From Candidatus Thalassarchaeaceae archaeon (GTDB lineage Archaea; Thermoplasmatota; Poseidoniia; Poseidoniales; Thalassarchaeaceae): 36,530 bases of DNA. The notes under the pieces were generated by a model. The model searched no databases. It saw only the letters and a program-made list of their open reading frames with translations, and had not been told where the DNA came from. The stretch spans positions 249 to 36,778 of the forward strand of contig JASLKP010000014.1 in NCBI GenBank assembly GCA_030747485.1, written 5' to 3'. The translations under genes and the position numbers were made by a program. Shown here one piece after another: positions 24,888-32,071 of this stretch (position 1 is its first letter; each line of letters begins with the position of its first letter).

Positions 24888-25634
24888 ATGGCGGACTCTC
24901 TACCAGTTCATGTGACAGTTGTCATTCCGACAAGGAATGAGGAAGCTGCAATCGTAGACACCATTCGTTCCATCCCGAACGATGGTTGGTGTGAAAAATT
25001 AGATTTCCTCATCGTAGATGGGAATTCTACTGATCGAACACGTGAACTTGCTAAAGAGGAAGGTGCGTGGGTGGTGATGGAACCCAGAAAGGGTTACGGG
25101 CGCGCATATCGAACCGGCTTTGCCATGGCTCCAGGTGACATCATTGTCACCCTAGATGCTGATTGTACTTATCCCGGAGAAGAGGTTCCAGGACTCGTCC
25201 GAAAATTGGTCGAAGAGAATCTAAAATTCATTACTTGCGATAGACTCAAACGCGCCGAGAAAGGAGCAATGAGTGGTTTGCACGGATTTGGAAATTGGGG
25301 CCTTTCATTTACAGCTCGCATGCTCTTTTGGTATGGAATCCACGATTCCCAGAGTGGCATGTGGGTTTTCTGGAAGGAAATCATGGAGAATCCAAAGATG
25401 AGGCCGACTCACGATGGCATGCCTCTTTCTGAAGAAATGAAGATCAATGCACGACGTTGTTATGGTCGTCAGAAAGCCATTGAAGTCAGTGTTCCATACC
25501 GGGTGAGAGTGGGTGATGCTGAGATCAACACATGGGGAGATGGATGGCTCAATTTCCGCTTCCTTTTCGCCAAGCGTCTTGGAATCAACAAAACTCGTTC
25601 TGAATGGGGTCCAAATGAGGACACTGAGCGATAA
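24888..25634 (+). CDS. GT2-family glycosyltransferase (polyprenyl-phosphate glycosyltransferase type)
   Basis: This 248-residue GT-A enzyme has VVIPTRNEEAAIVDTI, then LIVDGNSTDRT, and the metal-binding D-x-D as TLDADCTYP. Its length and the GYGRAYRTGF motif match dolichol-phosphate mannose or glucose synthases without a membrane domain. These make the lipid-linked sugar used by glycosyltransferases acting outside the membrane. It is divergent from the GT4 gene, so a joint role in glycosylating the sequon-rich surface proteins on either side is reasonable but inferred. The ATG at 24888 has GGGG five bases upstream. Confidence 0.88.
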   Translation: MADSLPVHVTVVIPTRNEEAAIVDTIRSIPNDGWCEKLDFLIVDGNSTDRTRELAKEEGAWVVMEPRKGYGRAYRTGFAMAPGDIIVTLDADCTYPGEEVPGLVRKLVEENLKFITCDRLKRAEKGAMSGLHGFGNWGLSFTARMLFWYGIHDSQSGMWVFWKEIMENPKMRPTHDGMPLSEEMKINARRCYGRQKAIEVSVPYRVRVGDAEINTWGDGWLNFRFLFAKRLGINKTRSEWGPNEDTER

Positions 25635-25682
25635 TACCACTCTTTTCACCTAATTTGGATTGGCGAAGAGACCTTACGTGCG

Positions 25683-25701
25683 CGGGTGCCTCCGGCACCC
25701 G
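25683..25701 (+). promoter_or_regulatory. Hairpin directly abutting the calcium-repeat protein start
   Basis: CGGGTGCC and GGCACCCG form a perfect 8-bp stem around the 3-nt loop TCC. The last stem base is immediately followed by the ATG at 25702. The preceding gene ends 48 nt earlier on the same strand, so a terminator role is possible here, but no T-tract follows and there is no separate ribosome binding site for the ATG. Confidence 0.6.
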
Positions 25702-28083
25702 ATGGACCTTACTGATGGTGTCCGAGCCAATGCCGTTCGAACTGTTTTCATCGTGGTATTATTTGCCATGATTCCAGTCGTCAGTGCAGAGGCGAACGAT
25801 TCGATTACAGGCGCAGATGAGATTAACGACGGTTCATCAGATAGTGGCTCGGTCAACTATGACGGTGATCGCCGCGATTTCATGAAGGTCGCAGTGGTTA
25901 ATGGCGATACAGTAAGTTTCGCAGTGAGTATTTCTTGTACGGCTTGGGATGGTGGCTGTGAGCCTCGAATCAAACTCTATTGGGATAACCAAACTCAAGA
26001 TGGTGGAACTCACACCACATACAGCAGTGCTACCTACTACATCAGCCATTCAGGGCAACCTGGATTTGTGTACATAGAAATCATCTCAGAGGACTCTTGG
26101 TTCTCTGATGATTTCGATTACACTGTTGCGGTCAGTATTGACAAGGATGAACGAGATACAGATTTTGATGGATATTTCGATGACGATGATGACTGCCCAG
26201 AGATTGCAGGCACATCAACTGAAGATAACACTGGATGCGTTGATGCAGATGGTGATGGCTGGTCCGATTCTGGAGACCTCTTTCCCAACGAACCCACTCA
26301 ATGGGCTGACCAAGACCAAGATGGATTTGGTGACAATGGGAATGGAATCAATCCAGATAGTTGTGCCCTTGAATGGGGTGACTCGCTTGAAGATCGTCTA
26401 GGTTGCCCAGATCGCGACAACGATGGTTGGTCAGACCCTGATAATTGGGGAGAATGGGGTCAGGTTTGGACGGTTGATGATGGTGCGGATGCATTTTGGG
26501 AAGACCCAACGCAGTGGTCTGATTATGACCAGGATAATTATGGTGACAATTGGAATAATCCCGATTGGAATGAGTCGCATGAAGCCATTGGACTTGGCAT
26601 CTTTTACGAAGGTGCGACAGACCCAGATTATTGTCCATTGACAACTGGACATTCCAATCAGGACCGAATGGGATGTTTGGACACCGATGGTGATGGTTGG
26701 TCTGATCCCGATTCAAATTGGACATGGATGTTTGATGGCGCTGATGCCTTCCCAATCGACCCTACTCAACACGCAGATCGTGATTACGATGGATGGGGAG
26801 ATAATCATACGGGAAACAATCCAGATGCGTTCCCAGACAATCCTACACAGTGGTGGGATACCGATGGTGATGGCTACGGTGACAACAATGGCGACGATGA
26901 TTGGCAATCTGACAACTTCACTGATGATGCGACTCAGTGGTCAGATTACGACCGTGATGGATTCGGCGATAATGCCAGTGGCAACGAGGCAGATTACTGC
27001 GTAGAACGCCCCGGTTCATCTGAACACGACCGTTACGGTTGCCCCGATTATGATGGTGATGGCTGGTCGAATCCAGACAATGGTTGGCCGGCCCACCCCG
27101 AAGGATTTGCAGATGCTTTTCCTGGTGGCGTTAACTCTGATTGTGGCGAATTGTGTAGTTCACAATGGCATGATGTAGATGGTGATGGTTTTGGCGATAA
27201 TCAGAGTATTGAAGCATGGGAACCTGATTCCTGCCCTGCAACACCTGGCACCAGCACCCGAGACAGATGGGGTTGTCCAGACTTAGATTCGGATGGTGCA
27301 AGCGATCCGAACATTGAGTTAGGTTGGTTACCACATCCAGCAGGTCTTGCAGATGCCTTCCCTGAGGACTCATCTCAATGGGAAGATACCGACGGTGATG
27401 GCTATGGTGATGAACAGACAGGATTCCAAGGTGACCGCTGTCGAATGACACCAGGTACCAGTGCAGGTGACCGATTTGGTTGCACTGACACCGATGGTGA
27501 TTCATATTCAGACCAAGGTGATAGATTCCCACACGATGCGACTCAATGGATGGATTCAGATTTAGATGGCTTTGGAGACAATCCAGATGGTCATCAGGCG
27601 GATGAATGCCCATATTCTGAAGTCAGTAAGGGCGTGTCGATGATAGACAGATTAGGTTGCCCAGATACCGACGGCGATGGGTATTCTGACCCGGATGATG
27701 AGTGGTTGGCCTCTCCTGAGGGATGGGGTGATGCATTCCCAACAAACCGGGTTCAATGGTCTGATGCAGATGGCGATGGCTTTGGAGACAACCCATTGGG
27801 TCGGATTCGAGACGATTGCCCAGATCTCACAGGTCGTTCCACAATTGATGTTCAGGGTTGCCCAGATAGCAACGGTGATGGATATTCAGATGATTACGGA
27901 ATGATGCGTAGTCAGTTGGCAATGATGGGCTCTGACCCCACCTCAAGCTTACTCACATTTGCGTGGCCAATGCTCATCTTCCTGGTCACCGTATTTGTCA
28001 TGCGATTATCTAAAGGTGAAGATTCAGAGGAAATCAATTTCGATGAGTTGTTGATGGAAGAGGGGGGTGAATCAGATGCGTGA
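25702..28083 (+). CDS. Secreted calcium-repeat (thrombospondin type 3-like) surface protein
   Basis: This is a 793-residue protein. A signal peptide (VRTVFIVVLFAMIPVVSA) is followed by a beta-rich domain of about 115 residues resembling a pre-peptidase C-terminal (PPC) domain. A long repeat region (about 150-735) follows, then a membrane helix (TFAWPMLIFLVTVFVMRL) and an acidic tail. Two repeat types alternate: one like DR-x-GCPDTDGDGWSDP (8 copies) and one like DAFP-x-DPTQW-x-D-x-DGFGDN (9 copies). The D-x-D-x-DG spacing binds calcium in TSP3 domains. Each first-type unit has a cysteine pair, probably a disulfide. The ATG at 25702 is chosen; a TTG frame from 25660 would read through the hairpin. 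The stop overlaps the next gene by 8 bp. Confidence 0.87.
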   Translation: MDLTDGVRANAVRTVFIVVLFAMIPVVSAEANDSITGADEINDGSSDSGSVNYDGDRRDFMKVAVVNGDTVSFAVSISCTAWDGGCEPRIKLYWDNQTQDGGTHTTYSSATYYISHSGQPGFVYIEIISEDSWFSDDFDYTVAVSIDKDERDTDFDGYFDDDDDCPEIAGTSTEDNTGCVDADGDGWSDSGDLFPNEPTQWADQDQDGFGDNGNGINPDSCALEWGDSLEDRLGCPDRDNDGWSDPDNWGEWGQVWTVDDGADAFWEDPTQWSDYDQDNYGDNWNNPDWNESHEAIGLGIFYEGATDPDYCPLTTGHSNQDRMGCLDTDGDGWSDPDSNWTWMFDGADAFPIDPTQHADRDYDGWGDNHTGNNPDAFPDNPTQWWDTDGDGYGDNNGDDDWQSDNFTDDATQWSDYDRDGFGDNASGNEADYCVERPGSSEHDRYGCPDYDGDGWSNPDNGWPAHPEGFADAFPGGVNSDCGELCSSQWHDVDGDGFGDNQSIEAWEPDSCPATPGTSTRDRWGCPDLDSDGASDPNIELGWLPHPAGLADAFPEDSSQWEDTDGDGYGDEQTGFQGDRCRMTPGTSAGDRFGCTDTDGDSYSDQGDRFPHDATQWMDSDLDGFGDNPDGHQADECPYSEVSKGVSMIDRLGCPDTDGDGYSDPDDEWLASPEGWGDAFPTNRVQWSDADGDGFGDNPLGRIRDDCPDLTGRSTIDVQGCPDSNGDGYSDDYGMMRSQLAMMGSDPTSSLLTFAWPMLIFLVTVFVMRLSKGEDSEEINFDELLMEEGGESDA
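28057..28070 (+). promoter_or_regulatory. Strong ribosome binding site inside the end of the calcium-repeat gene
   Basis: The purine run GAAGAGGGGGGTGA lies 5 nt before the ATG at 28076 and just before the upstream stop at 28081-28083. It selects the ATG over the in-frame GTG at 28067 and indicates coupled translation of the two genes. Confidence 0.65.
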
Positions 28084-29392
28084 TCGATTGATGGCGGTAT
28101 TCCTCGCCCTATGCGTCATGCCGATGGTCATCAGCGTGGTATCTGCACAGGATGGCAGTCACATCGTAGTCTATGATTCTCGAGCAGATCATCTCGACGA
28201 GAATAGTGATGGAACCTATGATATCGTTCGAGTGATTGCATCAATTGGTACATCGGCAGGAAATGCGATGATTGCCGTAGAAGTCATCGCATCAAATGAG
28301 GATATATCCATTTCATTTTGGGACAATACAAGCATTCAATCTGGAGATACATATCATGTCCAAACGACCGTTAAGGCATGGGCAGATGGCGATTATTCGA
28401 TCCACCTCAAGGTATGGGATGTCGAATCTACAATCATCGTACATGATGAAGAATTGGGCACACATGAATTGGTGGCTAGTTTAACGCCACCCATGCTCTC
28501 CATGACCCTAGAGTCCGAACCATGGATTTTCACAGGAGATACATGCTTGATTCATCGCGAATCAACAGATTTGGTTGGTGCTCATTATGATGAAATGGGT
28601 GTGGTCTCAATTCAAGGGGTACCGTGGTTGGTAGGTGAATATGAGACTCCATTGGATTGTAGTCGTTGGCCTGCTGGCGATTATACTGTGACCGAGCATT
28701 ATCGAAATGGCCTTGGAATGGTCGCAACAGCCACACTGACCATGACTATTCACATTCATCCACCTCCTTCATTTGTCGTAGAAGTGAGTGGAAGAAATTC
28801 TGAAACAGGGACACCGTGTGAGTTATTGATTAACGCTACACAAGATACGTTGTTGCCTGAAATGGAGATTGAGTGGGAAGTGAATAATCCTACACAAGAG
28901 ATTCAATCTTACACAGATATTTCTCTTCTAGATTGTACAATGTGGGCTCCCGGCGTTCACAAGGTACGTGCGACATTAACCAGCCCACAGGGTCGTGAGA
29001 CAATGGAGGCTCTCAATATCGTTCGATTGCCACCAGTTGATGATGCCAGCCTAGAGGTTCTGAATGCGAGCGGTGATCCTTCCCGTTGGCCCGAAACATC
29101 TGAGGGCAGTAGTTACGAGCCACAACCACTCTTCATGAGTCAGCCAGCGTCAATTGCTATCGTTGGTTCAGGTGGATTCCTTATCGCAGTCATTCTAGGC
29201 ATTTTTGTTGCTGGAATGATTGGTGGCGAATCATCGAAAGAGGACCCATGGTCTTCAGAAGACGTTGCTCCGGATAGTGAGGGCTTGCCGACCTTTGTCG
29301 ATGACCAAGGCATCCATTGGCGCCAGCAAACAGATGGCAGTGTTGATTGGTGGGATCATTCAACCAATGAGTGGTTGCCGTTTGAAGAATAA
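28076..29392 (+). CDS. Membrane-anchored surface protein with cytosolic Trp-rich module
   Basis: This is a 438-residue protein. A signal peptide (LMAVFLALCVMPMVISVVSA) is followed by an ectodomain of about 330 residues. The ectodomain looks like three beta-sandwich domains, each ending in a DCS/DC-x-x-W-x-AG motif (LDCSRWPAGDYTV, LDCTMWAPGVHKV). One membrane helix (about residues 362-385, SIAIVGSGGFLIAVILGIF) follows. The cytosolic tail ends in a Trp-rich module, VDDQGIHWRQ, then SVDWWD, then NEWLPFEE, like that of the soluble acidic protein at 5164-5865. It overlaps the calcium-repeat gene by 8 bp, so the two are probably made together and may form a complex. No known family is assigned with confidence. 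Confidence 0.8.
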   Translation: MRDRLMAVFLALCVMPMVISVVSAQDGSHIVVYDSRADHLDENSDGTYDIVRVIASIGTSAGNAMIAVEVIASNEDISISFWDNTSIQSGDTYHVQTTVKAWADGDYSIHLKVWDVESTIIVHDEELGTHELVASLTPPMLSMTLESEPWIFTGDTCLIHRESTDLVGAHYDEMGVVSIQGVPWLVGEYETPLDCSRWPAGDYTVTEHYRNGLGMVATATLTMTIHIHPPPSFVVEVSGRNSETGTPCELLINATQDTLLPEMEIEWEVNNPTQEIQSYTDISLLDCTMWAPGVHKVRATLTSPQGRETMEALNIVRLPPVDDASLEVLNASGDPSRWPETSEGSSYEPQPLFMSQPASIAIVGSGGFLIAVILGIFVAGMIGGESSKEDPWSSEDVAPDSEGLPTFVDDQGIHWRQQTDGSVDWWDHSTNEWLPFEE

Positions 29393-29411
29393 TCGAAAAT
29401 ACGTCTTTCGA
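29393..29411 (+). terminator. Possible terminator after the 28076-29392 gene
   Basis: TCGAAA and TTTCGA form a 6-bp inverted repeat with a 7-nt loop beginning right after the stop codon, followed by a T-rich stretch (TGTCTTTGTTC). It is AT-richer and weaker than the hairpins that precede starts in this window. It could end the calcium-repeat operon before the AI-2E permease gene. Confidence 0.3.
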
Positions 29412-29447
29412 TGTCTTTGTTCAGGGTTGTATTCAAAGGCTGTTCGT

Positions 29448-29462
29448 GCCGCCTTCGGCGGC
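29448..29462 (+). promoter_or_regulatory. Hairpin directly abutting the AI-2E permease start
   Basis: GCCGCC and GGCGGC form a perfect 6-bp stem around the loop TTC, and the ATG at 29463 follows with no gap. The stem occupies the place of a ribosome binding site. A possible terminator lies separately upstream at 29393-29411, so this hairpin is not needed for termination. Confidence 0.58.
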
Positions 29463-30506
29463 ATGAGTAATATTGAAACAACCTTCGATACACGCCTTCG
29501 CACCATTTCTAATGGAGCAATATTGTTCACCCTAGGTGTCCTTGCTCTACTGCATTTACGTGTCGTGATTGAACCATTTATTCTTGCAGTTTTCGTCTTT
29601 ATTCTACTCGCTCCTGCAGCTCATTGGTTGAACGATCGGGGCGTTTCACTTCTTCTTGCTTACATCGTAGTCATTGCTTTGTTAGGTGCTGTTGTATCTC
29701 TAGTCGGATGGTGGCTGTATCAGGATTTGTCGGAATTTGCAGAAGGCATACCTGGTTACATTGAACAAATTAAAGCACTAGAAGGCAAAAAAATAGCAGG
29801 TGTAACGGTTACATTTGCAGGTATTTCGGATTCAATCACAGACCAAGCCGCTGAAGATTTACTCATGTCAATCTTTGGCGAAATTACAGGTTTCGTTTCG
29901 ATGATGCTTACAGTATTCATTTTCCTTGTATTCATCGTGCTTGAGGCTGAGACCCTCCCAAAGCGTTTGTCAGCAGCATATTCTAATGCTGCGAATGAAA
30001 ATATGCAGGCCATTCTTTACGACATTGGCAAGGGTGTAAACAAGTATGTAGTCGTCAAAACAATCGTTAGTTTAGGAACTGCATTTTTCACAGGACTTGT
30101 TCTATTTGTTGCGGGCGTTCCGGGGTGGTTCCTATGGAGTGCTCTAGCGTTTATTCTCAATTATGTTCCTTACATTGGCAGTTTGTTTGCGCTCATCCCA
30201 CCAGTCATACTGAGTTTCCTCACATTGGACCCCAGTACGGCGATTTTATTGACAGTAATTCTAATTGTAAATCAACAACTTTGGGGTCAATTCATTGAGA
30301 ACAAGATGTTTGGTGCGAGTCTTGATATCTCACCAGTCGTTCTCTTATTGGTCACTGCATTTTGGTTTTGGTTGTGGGGGATTATGGGGATGGTTCTCGC
30401 AGTTCCAATGGCAGTCATTGCGAAGATTGTTCTCGGCAATATTCCAGAAACTCGTCCCCTATCCATACTGCTTTCTGAACGACCACCTACAATTGAAGAG
30501 GAATGA
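29463..30506 (+). CDS. AI-2E family transporter (PerM/YdiK type)
   Basis: This 347-residue polytopic membrane protein has two or three N-terminal membrane segments. A hydrophilic outer region of about 70 residues follows, then four or five C-terminal segments. The family-defining block is VPYIGSLFALIPPVILSFL, followed by NQQLWGQFIENKMFGASLDISP and the glycine-rich end WGIMGMVLAVPMAVI. Members are permeases or sodium/proton antiporters; the AI-2 export role holds only for some, and the substrate here is unknown. I chose the ATG at 29463 because the first residues then lead straight into the first helix; the frame is open further upstream into the preceding gene. It overlaps the DUF4105-like gene by 4 bp (ATGA). 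Confidence 0.9.
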   Translation: MSNIETTFDTRLRTISNGAILFTLGVLALLHLRVVIEPFILAVFVFILLAPAAHWLNDRGVSLLLAYIVVIALLGAVVSLVGWWLYQDLSEFAEGIPGYIEQIKALEGKKIAGVTVTFAGISDSITDQAAEDLLMSIFGEITGFVSMMLTVFIFLVFIVLEAETLPKRLSAAYSNAANENMQAILYDIGKGVNKYVVVKTIVSLGTAFFTGLVLFVAGVPGWFLWSALAFILNYVPYIGSLFALIPPVILSFLTLDPSTAILLTVILIVNQQLWGQFIENKMFGASLDISPVVLLLVTAFWFWLWGIMGMVLAVPMAVIAKIVLGNIPETRPLSILLSERPPTIEEE

Positions 30507-31363
30507 ATATGGAAATTTGGCAATTTGCATTTCTCGGTATAGCCGTATTTGTGATGCTGGTGAATTTTTGGTGGCTAGCCATTGGTCGACAAACCGCACG
30601 ACATGACCGAAATTGGGTTGCAGATTGTGCGATGACATCACATTTCACCATGCACGATGATCGTGATACATTCACGTTACACAATCGTCGAGATTTTACT
30701 TGGAGAACAACGAAAGATTTCGATGAAAATTGGGATGAATGGACTGCTAAAATCAGTGAAATTGTCGGCATATGGTATGTGGTTGATCATTTTCATAAGA
30801 TTCGGGGATTGGCTCATACGATGGTAGGTTTCGAATTCTCTGGCAATCGCTTCTTGATGGCATCCTTTGAAACTCGCCGAGAGAAAGGTAAGAGATATCA
30901 TCCTTGGACTGGAATGTGGAATGAGTTTGAACTCATGCTCGTTTGGGCGACGGAACGAGACTTATTGGGAGTTAGAACAAATGCCCGAAGCAATGATGTC
31001 TACCTTTTCCCATGCAATGTATTACCAGAAAAACGTGAGGCATTGATGCATGGAATGATTGCAAGAACCAATCAACTTCATGAAAAAGCCGAGTGGTACA
31101 ATACGCTCACCCAAACTTGCACGACTTCAATCATTAGTGTGGTCAACAAAGTGACACCTGGTCGAGTACCATTCACTTGGCGTGCTTTTCTACCCGGATA
31201 CTCTGCTTGGACGACTTGGAAACGAGAGATTATCGTAAAACGCGGTACATTTGAGGAAACCGTAGCTGCGGCAGCCATCAGTGAAAAAGCCAAGAAAGTT
31301 GGATTGGGAGTACCCGGATCAAATGACTATTCCATCGGGATCCGAGAGAATGATTCTCATTGA
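30503..31363 (+). CDS. DUF4105-like (Lnb N-terminal type) protein with one membrane helix
   Basis: This 286-residue protein has a membrane helix at residues 6-27 and a folded domain after it. The order AHTMVGFEF (His105), FLMASFETRRE, DLLGVRTN, DVYLFP and YNTLTQTCTTSII (Cys206) matches DUF4105, whose conserved N-C-T-T motif resembles a papain-like cysteine site. The family is found next to lipoprotein or cell-envelope genes in bacteria, but its activity is not settled. The start ATG overlaps the stop of the AI-2E gene, so they form a coupled pair. The stop overlaps the convergent thiamine pyrophosphokinase gene by 7 bp. The side of the membrane on which the domain lies is not certain. Confidence 0.72.
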   Translation: MNMEIWQFAFLGIAVFVMLVNFWWLAIGRQTARHDRNWVADCAMTSHFTMHDDRDTFTLHNRRDFTWRTTKDFDENWDEWTAKISEIVGIWYVVDHFHKIRGLAHTMVGFEFSGNRFLMASFETRREKGKRYHPWTGMWNEFELMLVWATERDLLGVRTNARSNDVYLFPCNVLPEKREALMHGMIARTNQLHEKAEWYNTLTQTCTTSIISVVNKVTPGRVPFTWRAFLPGYSAWTTWKREIIVKRGTFEETVAAAAISEKAKKVGLGVPGSNDYSIGIRENDSH

Positions 31364-31959
31364 TTGATGAGCACGACGAGAACACCATCAGTTTGGATTT
31401 TTACTTCCCCTCCTAATGCAACATTGTGTAATCCACGTGTTGAAAATGCGAGAGCTTCATCGTTCAGAGGAAACTCAACTCCAGAGATTGACACATGAAC
31501 GCAGGACGTGAAGGCGAACAGACTCAAATTTGTCCCTGCTTCAAGCCACAGGTCTAATCGGTCTAGACATCTCATTACAACGTGTTCGTTTAGGTGTAAA
31601 TTGACTTCCAATTCTGTTGGCGCCTCAACCAGCGCTGCGAAATTCGCAAGTTGGTGATTTACATCTCCACCTTCGATCCCCACAACATTCACTGTGGAGA
31701 CACCTGTAGAGGCCGCGAATTCAAGAGATTTGAGTAAATCTGAACGGTTTTGGTCAGGCAGTTCATTCCTTTGAACAGACTCATCTACAATCGAGTCAAA
31801 GTCACCCAATGCAAGGTTCACGTCAAGTCCAACTGATAGCGCGATATCAGTGCCTCCATCAACGCCAACAATACGATTAGCAGATTGAGAAAGTGGCTTC
31901 CAAATGGCCTTGCTCGGCCAATCTCCGGCCGCACATAGGAGCCATGTTTTCTCTGCCAT
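31357..31959 (-). CDS. thiN: Thiamine pyrophosphokinase
   Basis: Thiamine pyrophosphokinase transfers pyrophosphate from ATP to thiamine, forming thiamine diphosphate and AMP. The 200-residue protein has VGVDGGTDIAL, the metal-binding GDFDSI, DQNRSDLLKSL, and GGDVNHQLANF, which corresponds to the family's G-G-R-x-D-H-x-L-A-N. The STRGLHNV motif of the C-terminal beta-domain follows. Most archaea make thiamine diphosphate by ThiL from thiamine monophosphate, so this enzyme points to salvage of free thiamine. The Arg-Asp of the usual GGRxDH is Asp-Val-Asn here, a change that could affect activity. The ATG at 31959 is clear. The gene is divergent from the FG-GAP giant with 112 bp between. Confidence 0.85.
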   Translation of the reverse strand: MAEKTWLLCAAGDWPSKAIWKPLSQSANRIVGVDGGTDIALSVGLDVNLALGDFDSIVDESVQRNELPDQNRSDLLKSLEFAASTGVSTVNVVGIEGGDVNHQLANFAALVEAPTELEVNLHLNEHVVMRCLDRLDLWLEAGTNLSLFAFTSCVHVSISGVEFPLNDEALAFSTRGLHNVALGGEVKIQTDGVLVVLINQ

Positions 31960-32023
31960 GTGCTTGGATTCTGGCCGAAGTTGAAAGGTACTTCTAATCG
32001 GTTGTCTGAATAACCTTGACTTT

Positions 32024-32043
32024 CTCGACCCCTTAGGGTCGAG
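32024..32043 (+). promoter_or_regulatory. Hairpin in the leader of the FG-GAP giant gene
   Basis: CTCGACCC and GGGTCGAG form a perfect 8-bp stem around the loop CTTA. It ends 28 nt before the ATG at 32072 and lies 64 nt from the divergent thiN start. Between divergent genes it cannot be a terminator. Its spacing from the ATG is close to that of the ppsA leader hairpin (27 nt). Confidence 0.55.
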
Positions 32044-32071
32044 TACAATCAGACCCTACTTTGGTGGTTAG

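Noticed and set aside
26348-26755. Open frames on the minus strand across the calcium-repeat gene (also 27131-27613 and 35616-35903)
   Set aside because: They are His/Asn/Leu-rich mirror translations of Asp/Gly codons in the repeats, with no domain and no start signals.
26150-27900. Regular DNA repeats that could suggest a CRISPR array or satellite DNA
   Set aside because: The period is irregular and in frame, and the repeats code for the D-x-D-x-DG calcium units with a single long open frame, so they are coding repeats.
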